From assembly GCA_934217675.1 (NCBI GenBank), contig CAKQCV010000111.1:1-6137 (forward strand): a stretch of DNA of 6,137 bases. Reading direction: 5' to 3'. Both the position numbers and the translations under genes were made by a program. Below the pieces are notes generated by a model. It was not told the DNA's origin and did not search any database. It worked only from the letters and a program-made list of their open reading frames with translations. The DNA comes from an uncultured Prevotella sp. GTDB lineage: Bacteria > Bacteroidota > Bacteroidia > Bacteroidales > Bacteroidaceae. Positions 1 through 6,137 of this stretch are shown here, piece after piece (positions within the stretch are counted from its first letter, which is position 1; each line of letters opens with the position of its first letter).

Positions 1-1
1 G

Positions 2-652
2 CAAGAGAGAATTGCTTCTATACTTGGTTGTATTGATGACAAAATTGAGCACAATGAAAGAATAAACAATAATTTAGCTGATCAAGCACAAGCTATTTAT
101 CAGCAATATTTTGTAGCAGAAGCCAATCCAGACTGGCCACTTGGTCATCTCTCAGATCTAATTGATATCAAATATGGCAAAGATCATAAAAAGCTCGCTG
201 ATGGCACTTATCCTGTTTACGGATCAGGCGGAATCATGAGGTATGTAGAGCGTCCGCTGTATGAAAAAGAGTCCGTTCTCATTCCGCGAAAAGGTACGCT
301 TAATAACGTGATATATGTTAATCAGCCTTTCTGGTCTGTTGATACCATGTTCTATACGGAGATGAAACAAGACAATGTTGCAAAGTTTGTATATCACTAT
401 GTAAAATCCAAAGACCTCGCATCTATGAACGCAGGATCAGCAGTGCCAAGTATGACTACAGCAATACTAAATGCCTTGGAACTTCCACTCCCTTCAATAG
501 AAGCATTAAAGCATTTTGAAGTTTCTGTAGCACCAATGTACGAAATGATGCAGAAAAATGAAGAAGAATCTCATAAGCTGGCTAAATTAAGGGATGCTTT
601 GCTTCCTAAGCTAATGTCCGGTGAGATTGATGTTTCTGACCTTGACCTTTAA
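2..652 (+). CDS. hsdS: Type I R-M specificity subunit HsdS, C-terminal part (5' truncated by window edge)
   Basis: Specificity (S) subunit of a type I R-M enzyme; it reads the DNA target for both the methylase (HsdM2S) and the HsdR-containing nuclease. The frame is open from base 2 to a TAA at 650-652, giving 216 residues with no start, so the first target-recognition domain (TRD) lies outside the window. Visible residues 1-37 match the central conserved helix (QERIASILGCIDDKIEHNER, then a basic/amide-rich helix), which spaces the two TRDs. Residues about 44-175 are the second TRD, with typical motifs YGKDHK, YPVYGSGGI, IPRKGT and the FWSVDTMFY stretch. Residues about 176-216 form the C-terminal conserved helix ending LRDALLPKLMSGEIDVSDL. 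The ATG at 236 is internal: homology-like sequence continues unbroken upstream of it. hsdR follows after 56 bp, so the order is probably hsdM-hsdS-hsdR. The DNA target cannot be read from sequence alone. Family assignment is firm. Confidence 0.95.
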   Translation, partial: QERIASILGCIDDKIEHNERINNNLADQAQAIYQQYFVAEANPDWPLGHLSDLIDIKYGKDHKKLADGTYPVYGSGGIMRYVERPLYEKESVLIPRKGTLNNVIYVNQPFWSVDTMFYTEMKQDNVAKFVYHYVKSKDLASMNAGSAVPSMTTAILNALELPLPSIEALKHFEVSVAPMYEMMQKNEEESHKLAKLRDALLPKLMSGEIDVSDLDL

Positions 653-655
653 GTC

Positions 656-673
656 GCTAAATTATTGTTTAGC
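656..673 (+). repeat. Small inverted repeat between hsdS and hsdR
   Basis: GCTAAA at 656-661 and TTTAGC at 668-673 are perfect 6-bp inverted complements around a 6-nt loop (TTATTG). The repeat begins three bases after the hsdS stop codon. The stem has only two G/C pairs and no run of T follows it, so it is not a credible intrinsic terminator. It could be a weak mRNA hairpin that affects stability or relative expression of hsdS and hsdR, or chance in AT-rich DNA. Low confidence in function; the symmetry itself is seen directly. Confidence 0.3.
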
Positions 674-696
674 ATAGAAATATAATGAAAAACTAC

Positions 697-702
697 AGGA
701 GG
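697..702 (+). promoter_or_regulatory. Strong Shine-Dalgarno site that fixes the hsdR start
   Basis: A perfect AGGAGG lies 6 nt upstream of the ATG at 709. An in-frame ATG at 685 lies upstream of this site and has no comparable purine-rich motif before it (only GAAATATA). The site therefore decides for 709 as the hsdR start. Confidence 0.85.
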
Positions 703-708
703 TTGAAC

Positions 709-3700
709 ATGCCAAATTTATTTACAGAGGATACATATGAACAAGCAATCATTGAATTGTTTGAAAACATGGGGTATGATCACCTCTACGCTCCGGACTT
801 AGATCGTGATTATAGCAGTCCTTTACTGGATAATGAGTTGCGTAGCAGTCTGGTTCGTATTAATCGTGGTCTGCCTGTAGAAGCCATCGGTGAAGCACTG
901 GCCAAGTTAAAGAATTTTGACACTGGCAGTTTGCTGCAGAAGAACATCATTTTTATGGATTATTTGCAAAATGGCATTACGGTTAAGTTCTTTGTGAAAG
1001 GTGAGGAACAATCATCTATTATTCGTTTAATTGATTACCAAAATGTAAAGAACAATTCTTTCTATGTGGTAAATCAGTTTACATTTCTTGAAAATGGAAA
1101 TAATCGTCGTCCGGATATCATTCTGTTCATTAACGGATTACCTCTTGTTTTGATGGAATTAAAGAGTCCTGCTAAGGATGAAGTGGGGGCAGAGAATGCA
1201 TTTCATCAGATTCGTAATTACATGAAGGATATTCCGTCTATTTTTTACTACAATGCAATTTGTGTAATTAGCGACTTGTCCACAAATAAAGCCGGAACTA
1301 TCACATCAGGATTAGATCGTTTTATGGAGTGGAAAACCAAGGACGGTAATTACGAAGATACTGCTTATGCATCCTTTGAGACTTTCTACGAGGGTATGTT
1401 TCAAAAGGAGCGCCTGCTGGACATCTTAAAGAATTTTATTCTCTTTTCTGGTGTTAGCAATAGTCGCTTCAAAGTGCTGGCTGGGTATCATCAATATTTT
1501 GCAGTACGCAAAGCGATCGAAAAAGCAAAGGTAGCAACAAAAACCGATGGTAAGGGAGGTGTTTTTTGGCATACGCAGGGTTCCGGAAAGTCATTGTCAA
1601 TGGTTTTTTATGCTCATTTATTACAGGATGCACTTGAAAGTCCAACGATTGTTGTTATGACGGATCGCATTGATTTGGATGATCAGCTTTATGCACAGTT
1701 TTCACAATGTGCTGATTTTTTGCGTCAGACACCGGTACAAGCGGAAAGTAAAGAACATTTAAAAACACTTCTTGACGGAAGAAATGCAAACGGCATCATA
1801 TTTACAACCATGTTTAAGTTTGAGCGCGGCGAAAAGCCTTTATCTGAACGAAGAAATATCGTAGTAATGGCCGATGAGGCACATCGTGGTCAGTATGGTT
1901 TTGACGAGAAAATCGTTATGTCAGAGAATGAAAAAGGTGAAAAGGAAGCCCGCACCGTAATTGGTAATGCTCGTATTATTCATGACGCATTGCCGAATGC
2001 TACATTTATCGGATTTACCGGTACACCGATTTCGGTCAAAGACAGAAATACTCGTGAGGTTTTTGGTGATTATATTGATGTATATGATATGACACAGGCT
2101 GTAGAAGATGGAGCTACTCGCCCGGTTTATTATGAAAGCCGTGTTGTTCAATTAAAACTCGACGGAAAAACGCTTTCTCTTATTGATCATACATACGATG
2201 TTTTAGAGCAACAATCTGATGCTGCAACCATCGAAAAGAGTAAAAAAATGCTAGGTCAGATGGAAAGTGTTTTGGGGGCAGATTCTACTATTAATTCACT
2301 TTGCAATGATATTGTTAATCATTATGAAAAATATAGAGCAAATCTACTTACCGGTAAGGCAATGATTGTTGCTTATTCCAGAACAATTGCAATGAAGATT
2401 TATCGACGGATTCTGGAGATGCGCCCTGATTGGACTGAAAAAATTGGGGTTGTAATGACAGGAGGAAATAATGATCCGGAGGATTGGAAGGAAATTATTG
2501 GGACAAAGGCACATAAAGAGGAGCTGGCCAGAAAGTTTAAAGATAACAATGATCCAATGAAAATAGCGATTGTTGTGGATATGTGGCTTACAGGATTTGA
2601 TGTTCCATCTTTGGCTACGATGTATGTTTACAAGCCTATGCACGGGTACAACTTAATGCAGGCGATTGCACGCGTAAATCGTGTATTCAAAGATAAAGAA
2701 GGTGGGTTGATTGTAGACTATGTTGGAATAGCATCTGCTTTAAAGGCTGCAATGAAGGAATACACTAAGCGTGATCAATCAAGATATGGTGATATGAATA
2801 TTGCCAAAATGGCTTATCCTAAATTTCAAGAGAAACTTCAAGTATGTAAGGATTTATTATATGGATTTGATTTTAGTGGTTTTATTGGTGGCTCACCACT
2901 TACTATGGCGAAACTCATTACTGGAGGAGTAAACTTTGTTTTAGATGCAAAAGTGCCTGATAGAAAAGATTTGTTTCTAAAAGAAGCAATGCTATTAAAA
3001 CAGTCGCATTCTTTGTGCTCTAGTATGACAACAGAACAGGAACGTCATGAAGCGGCATATGTGGAAGCGGTACGTTCAACGGTAACCAAGATTACATATG
3101 GAGGAGCGGGAGGTAAGAGCTTATCTTTGAATGAAATAAATGATCAAATTAACAATCTTCTTAAAGCTGCAGTTCAGAGCGAGGGGGTCATTAATTTATT
3201 TGATAGCAGCAAATCTGATGGCGAAAACTTTAGTATATTTGATCCGGCAGTTTTGGATGAAATATCCAGAATGAAGGAAAAGAATATTGCCGTTGAAATT
3301 TTGAAAAAGTTGATGGCTGAGCAGGTAGCTCTCTACAAGAGAACGAATGTGGTGCAGTCGCAGAAATTCTCTGAAAAGATAGCACAGTTGATGAACTCTT
3401 ATTATAACGGACTAATCACCAATGAAGAGGTAATTAAGGAATTGCTGAAAACGGCGGAAGAAATCGCAAACCTTTATAAGAATGGACAGAAATTGGGTCT
3501 TTCACAAGAGGAGCTTGCATTTTATGATGCTCTCACAAAGCCAGAGCATATCAAAGATTTTTATAAGAATGATGAATTAATTGCTCTCACAAGAGAACTT
3601 ACAGAAATGCTTCGTAAGAATCGTACCATTGATTGGCAGAAGAAAGAAACAGCGAGGGCCCAGATGCGAAAGATGGTTAAGCGTCTTCTTAAGAAATATA

Positions 3701-3870
3701 AGTATCCACCGGAAGATTATGATTTTGCAATAAACACAGTAATCAATCAGTGTGAGCTTTGGACGGATAATGTGGAACCGCGAGCAGAGGAAAAGCTTTA
3801 TAAATATGTGTCAGAAACAGAACTGAGTATGGTGGCAGAGACACCGGCTCCTTATGGAGAAAAGAAGTAA
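709..3870 (+). CDS. hsdR: Type I restriction enzyme R subunit HsdR (endonuclease/ATP-dependent translocase)
   Basis: Motor and nuclease subunit of the type I enzyme: it joins HsdM2S at unmethylated target sites, pulls DNA using ATP and cuts at a distance. With the ATG at 709 it has 1053 residues, a normal length for the family. The N-terminal nuclease domain (HSDR_N, about 1-245) carries a PD-(D/E)xK site at D136, E150 and K152 plus the QxxxY motif at 167-171 (QIRNY). The SF2 motor follows: Walker A TQGSGKS at 289-295, DEAH at 389-392, motif III region FTGTP at 436-440, VDMWLTGFDVP at 623-633, and motif VI QAIARVNRVF at 651-660. From about 690 to the end it is helical, the region that docks on the methylase, with the conserved TIDW...KKYKYPPED stretch at about 973-1003. 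All catalytic motifs are present and the frame is intact, so it looks functional. It is cotranscribed, by inference, with hsdS before it and the DUF262 gene 12 bp after it. Confidence 0.97.
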   Translation: MPNLFTEDTYEQAIIELFENMGYDHLYAPDLDRDYSSPLLDNELRSSLVRINRGLPVEAIGEALAKLKNFDTGSLLQKNIIFMDYLQNGITVKFFVKGEEQSSIIRLIDYQNVKNNSFYVVNQFTFLENGNNRRPDIILFINGLPLVLMELKSPAKDEVGAENAFHQIRNYMKDIPSIFYYNAICVISDLSTNKAGTITSGLDRFMEWKTKDGNYEDTAYASFETFYEGMFQKERLLDILKNFILFSGVSNSRFKVLAGYHQYFAVRKAIEKAKVATKTDGKGGVFWHTQGSGKSLSMVFYAHLLQDALESPTIVVMTDRIDLDDQLYAQFSQCADFLRQTPVQAESKEHLKTLLDGRNANGIIFTTMFKFERGEKPLSERRNIVVMADEAHRGQYGFDEKIVMSENEKGEKEARTVIGNARIIHDALPNATFIGFTGTPISVKDRNTREVFGDYIDVYDMTQAVEDGATRPVYYESRVVQLKLDGKTLSLIDHTYDVLEQQSDAATIEKSKKMLGQMESVLGADSTINSLCNDIVNHYEKYRANLLTGKAMIVAYSRTIAMKIYRRILEMRPDWTEKIGVVMTGGNNDPEDWKEIIGTKAHKEELARKFKDNNDPMKIAIVVDMWLTGFDVPSLATMYVYKPMHGYNLMQAIARVNRVFKDKEGGLIVDYVGIASALKAAMKEYTKRDQSRYGDMNIAKMAYPKFQEKLQVCKDLLYGFDFSGFIGGSPLTMAKLITGGVNFVLDAKVPDRKDLFLKEAMLLKQSHSLCSSMTTEQERHEAAYVEAVRSTVTKITYGGAGGKSLSLNEINDQINNLLKAAVQSEGVINLFDSSKSDGENFSIFDPAVLDEISRMKEKNIAVEILKKLMAEQVALYKRTNVVQSQKFSEKIAQLMNSYYNGLITNEEVIKELLKTAEEIANLYKNGQKLGLSQEELAFYDALTKPEHIKDFYKNDELIALTRELTEMLRKNRTIDWQKKETARAQMRKMVKRLLKKYKYPPEDYDFAINTVINQCELWTDNVEPRAEEKLYKYVSETELSMVAETPAPYGEKK

Positions 3871-3871
3871 C

Positions 3872-3876
3872 GGGGG
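3872..3876 (+). promoter_or_regulatory. Weak ribosome binding site before the DUF262 gene
   Basis: GGGGG sits 6 nt before the ATG at 3883 and directly after the hsdR stop (3868-3870). It is a poor match to AGGAGG compared with the sites before hsdR and rhuM. With only 12 nt between stop and start, translation of this gene probably depends partly on ribosomes terminating hsdR (inferred coupling). Confidence 0.45.
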
Positions 3877-3882
3877 TATAAT

Positions 3883-5949
3883 ATGGATGCGCGTAAAGGT
3901 AATATTTATGAGATACTGAATGGAAATAAACAGTTTTTAATTCCTGTTTACCAGAGATTCTATAGTTGGGATATAGAACAGTGCAAACGACTTTGGAATG
4001 ATATTGTAGAAATGCAGAGAAAAGGAAAAGTGGGTCATTTTGTTGGATCTATTGTTAATATCGCTGAACAGGCAATGCCGACAGGTGTTCAGAAATATAT
4101 GATTATTGATGGTCAACAGCGAATGACTACATTAACACTGCTTCTTTTGGCTCTGCGCGATTATGCAATCAAGAATCCAGGTGATACATCAATCAATGCT
4201 CGTCGTATAGACAATATGCTTCTAAAAAACGAGTATGAAAATGGTGATGAGCGATATAAACTACTGTTGACTGAAACAGATCGGGATATTCTCATAAATC
4301 TTGTTGAGGAAAAGCCAATAGCAGAGGGCACTCGATCAAGATTGATTGAAAATTACAAGTTTTTTGCTGATAAATTAGCAGATAAAGAAATTCTTCCTGC
4401 TGAGGTATATGAGTCAATTGGAAAGTTGCAAATTGTTAATATTACATTGGATCGTGCTGTTGACGATGCACAGGCAATTTTTGAAAGCTTGAATTCTACC
4501 GGTAAGGAACTTTCCGAATCCGATTTGATTCGCAACTATGTTTTGATGGGACTAGAATCATTAGAGCAAATATATGTATATGAGCATCTCTGGCGTCCTA
4601 TGGAGCAATTGTTTGTTTATGAAACACAAGGAACAGTAATGGATGCTTTCTTTCGTCATTACCTGACAATGAAACTTGCCCGTATTCCAAAGCAAGGCCG
4701 CGTATATGAGGAATTTAAGTTGTATCATTTAAATTGTGAATTTGGAACCATCAGAGAACTTTGCCAAGATTTACTGGATTATGCAAAATACTATACAAAT
4801 ATTGTATTCAAGCGGAATTTTGATTTGGATCTAAAGAAATTATATGAGGATATTATTGATTTAAGAATGGAAGTATCCTATCCATTCTTATTGAAGATTC
4901 ATCATGATTGTACAGACGGAATAATAACGTCAGATGAGTTGAAGGAAATTTTGAAACTTTGTATTAGCTATGTATTGAGACGTGCAATTTGTGAGATCCC
5001 GACTAATTCTATGAATAAAACTTTTGCAACATTGAAGAACTATATAAAACCAGATGATTATCTGAATTCTGTTAAGGCATTCTTTGTGATGCAGGACACT
5101 TATAAAGAATTTCCGGATAATGATAAATTTGAAGGTGCATTTGTAAGTCGTGATATTTATAATATGCGTGCTAGAAATTATATTCTCAGTCGTTTGGAAA
5201 ATTTTGAAAACAAAGCTCCGATTATTATAGAAAATTATACCATAGAACATATAATGCCACAAAATAAAAATCTTTCTTTGGAGTGGCAAGCTGATCTTGG
5301 TGCCGATTGGCAGGAGGTTCAGAAGAAATATTTACATACAATTGGAAACCTTACTTTGACTGCATATAACTCTGAGATGAGTGATAGACCTTTTAGGGAA
5401 AAAATGAATATGCCAGGAGGTTTCAAAGAAAGTGCACTCAGGCTCAATAAATATATAGTGTTGTTAAATGAGTGGAATGAAAAGCATATTCAGGAGAGAG
5501 CAAACATGCTCGCAAAAAAAGCAGAATCTATTTGGCCATATCCTTCTTTAACAAATGTGGAACTTGCACCATATCAGGAAGAAAAGAAAATAGCACAGAA
5601 GTATTCTTTAGCGACATATGATATAAACGCATTTACAAAAATGTTGTTTACATCTTTGGATAAACGCATTATGAATTTATCTCCGGCTGTAAAGAGGGAG
5701 TATAAAAAGTTGTATGTAGCATATAAGCTGGATACTAATTTTGTTGATATTGTTTTTCAGAAACAAAGATTGCGTATTTCAATTAATATGAAGTTTGCTG
5801 AGATTAATGATCCTAATGGTATTTGTAAAGATATTACCGGTTTAGGTCGTTGGGGAAATGGGGATGTGGAGTTGTTTATGGAGCACCAGGATGAACTAGA
5901 ACAGATTATGGAGATTGTGAAGCAGTCTTTTGATGCACAGACAGAATAA
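3883..5949 (+). CDS. DUF262-DUF1524-DUF5655 protein, GmrSD-like single-chain restriction factor
   Basis: Complete 688-residue protein with three recognisable parts. The DUF262 domain (about 1-240) has the hallmark IPVYQRFYSW at 20-29, IDGQQRMTTL at 75-84 (the DGQQR motif tied to nucleotide binding/hydrolysis in GmrSD, BrxU and SspE relatives) and FESLNSTGKELSESDLIRN at 200-218. A helical middle (about 240-440) has no motif I can name. The DUF1524 HNH-type nuclease core (about 450-545) shows EHIMPQ at 455-460, so H456 is a likely catalytic residue, then LHTIGNLTLTAYNSEMS at 484-500. The last about 115 residues resemble DUF5655: a MLFTSLDKRI helix, NFVDIVF, INDP and GRWGNGD at 655-661. GmrSD and its relatives cut foreign DNA carrying modified cytosines, and SspE acts with phosphorothioation; the substrate here is unknown. 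The 12-bp spacing from hsdR places it in the R-M operon as an added defence nuclease (inference). The start fits the family, with the IPVYQR motif about 20 residues in. Domain calls are firm; the function is a family-level inference. Confidence 0.9.
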   Translation: MDARKGNIYEILNGNKQFLIPVYQRFYSWDIEQCKRLWNDIVEMQRKGKVGHFVGSIVNIAEQAMPTGVQKYMIIDGQQRMTTLTLLLLALRDYAIKNPGDTSINARRIDNMLLKNEYENGDERYKLLLTETDRDILINLVEEKPIAEGTRSRLIENYKFFADKLADKEILPAEVYESIGKLQIVNITLDRAVDDAQAIFESLNSTGKELSESDLIRNYVLMGLESLEQIYVYEHLWRPMEQLFVYETQGTVMDAFFRHYLTMKLARIPKQGRVYEEFKLYHLNCEFGTIRELCQDLLDYAKYYTNIVFKRNFDLDLKKLYEDIIDLRMEVSYPFLLKIHHDCTDGIITSDELKEILKLCISYVLRRAICEIPTNSMNKTFATLKNYIKPDDYLNSVKAFFVMQDTYKEFPDNDKFEGAFVSRDIYNMRARNYILSRLENFENKAPIIIENYTIEHIMPQNKNLSLEWQADLGADWQEVQKKYLHTIGNLTLTAYNSEMSDRPFREKMNMPGGFKESALRLNKYIVLLNEWNEKHIQERANMLAKKAESIWPYPSLTNVELAPYQEEKKIAQKYSLATYDINAFTKMLFTSLDKRIMNLSPAVKREYKKLYVAYKLDTNFVDIVFQKQRLRISINMKFAEINDPNGICKDITGLGRWGNGDVELFMEHQDELEQIMEIVKQSFDAQTE

Positions 5950-5966
5950 AGATTTTGGGACGAAAT

Positions 5967-5973
5967 AAGGAGG
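5967..5973 (+). promoter_or_regulatory. Strong ribosome binding site supporting a TTG start for rhuM
   Basis: AAGGAGG is followed by 9 nt and then TTG at 5983. The next in-frame ATG (6079) would delete 32 residues that look family-typical and has no comparable site at the right distance. This site therefore decides the TTG start. Confidence 0.8.
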
Positions 5974-5982
5974 AAATCCAAT

Positions 5983-6137
5983 TTGAAAAAGAAAAAAGAT
6001 GAAGTAACAATCCGTTCCAGTGCAGCAGAATATTTGACCTATGTTGCCTCTGTCGGCGAACAGCAGGACAGTTTTGAAATGCGCTACGAGGATGAGAATA
6101 TATGGCTGACACAGAAGATGATGGCCACATTGTATGA
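5983..6137 (+). CDS. rhuM: RhuM-family protein, N-terminal 51 residues (3' truncated by window edge)
   Basis: The frame opens with TTG at 5983 behind a strong ribosome binding site and runs off the right edge, still open. The visible peptide begins with a lysine run (KKKKDE), then TIRSSAAEYLTYVA at 9-22 and MRYEDENIWLTQKMMATLY at 33-51. The last stretch (E/D-x-IWLTQ-x-xMA-x-L) is the signature start of RhuM-type proteins, named after the Salmonella SPI-3 gene rhuM, whose N-terminal region resembles a helix-turn-helix domain of phage Bro/KilA-like regulators. Biochemical function is not established. Members are common beside type I R-M genes, which fits this position 33 bp after the DUF262 gene. 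The visible part is richer in G+C (62 of 137 bases, about 45%, in 6001-6137) than the gene before it, which hints at a separate origin. Family call is fairly sure; the role is unknown. Confidence 0.8.
   Translation, partial: MKKKKDEVTIRSSAAEYLTYVASVGEQQDSFEMRYEDENIWLTQKMMATLY

Noticed and set aside
236..238. ATG at 236 as the start of a short 138-aa gene
   Set aside because: The same frame is open back to base 2 and encodes typical HsdS central-helix and TRD sequence, so this methionine is internal.
685..708. ATG at 685 as the hsdR start
   Set aside because: It adds eight residues encoded across the AGGAGG site itself and has no ribosome binding site upstream; 709 has a perfect one at 6 nt.
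1921..2643. Minus-strand open frames inside hsdR (1921-2151 and 2344-2643)
   Set aside because: They lie wholly opposite conserved helicase sequence, show no family motif, and read like low-complexity I/N/S-rich shadow translations.
3877..3882. TATAAT directly before the ATG at 3883 as a -10 promoter element
   Set aside because: A transcript from it would begin inside the coding region and could not supply this start codon; it is most likely chance in AT-rich DNA.
5951..5978. GATTT/AAATC inverted repeat in the DUF262-rhuM gap as a terminator or a structure hiding the ribosome binding site
   Set aside because: Only 5 bp with one G-C pair around an 18-nt loop and no T run; too weak to claim.
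4353..6130. Minus-strand open frames opposite the DUF262 gene and rhuM
   Set aside because: Short, motif-free and overlapped by well-supported plus-strand genes, including conserved domain regions.
1..6137. CRISPR array, tRNA/rRNA, insertion sequence or attachment-site repeats
   Set aside because: No regularly spaced direct repeats, no RNA-like cloverleaf stretch and no transposase or terminal inverted repeats were seen; the gaps between genes total only about 100 bp.

Overview
This 6.1 kb window is almost fully coding. It holds four genes on the + strand, packed with short gaps (56, 12 and 33 bp). The base composition is AT-rich (about 28-38% G+C in the 60-base lines I hand-counted in genes 2 and 3). 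Gene starts carry strong AGGAGG-type ribosome binding sites, and one start is TTG. Together with the protein flavour this suggests a Firmicute, probably a gut-type Clostridia/Lachnospiraceae-like bacterium. That taxonomic guess is tentative because no housekeeping or RNA gene is present.

Layout: (1) 2-652, the 3' part of hsdS, the DNA-specificity subunit of a type I restriction-modification (R-M) enzyme, cut by the left window edge. (2) 709-3870, a complete hsdR, the restriction/translocase subunit, with its nuclease and SF2 motor motifs intact. (3) 3883-5949, a complete 688-aa protein with a DUF262 (ParB/Srx-like NTPase) N-terminus, a DUF1524 (HNH-type nuclease) middle and a DUF5655-like C-terminus, i.e. 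a GmrSD-like single-chain type IV-style restriction factor. (4) 5983-6137, the first 51 codons of a RhuM-family gene, cut by the right edge.

The genes read as one defence operon or island. HsdS (with an HsdM expected upstream but not visible) would set the recognition site. HsdR would translocate and cut unmethylated invading DNA. The DUF262/DUF1524 protein would plausibly act on DNA with modified bases that escapes the type I enzyme. RhuM is a frequent but functionally unresolved passenger of such loci. No terminator, tRNA, mobile element, CRISPR array or convincing promoter was found, so transcription most likely starts upstream of the window. The main points of interest are the tight hsdR to DUF262-DUF1524-DUF5655 coupling and a rise in G+C at the RhuM boundary.
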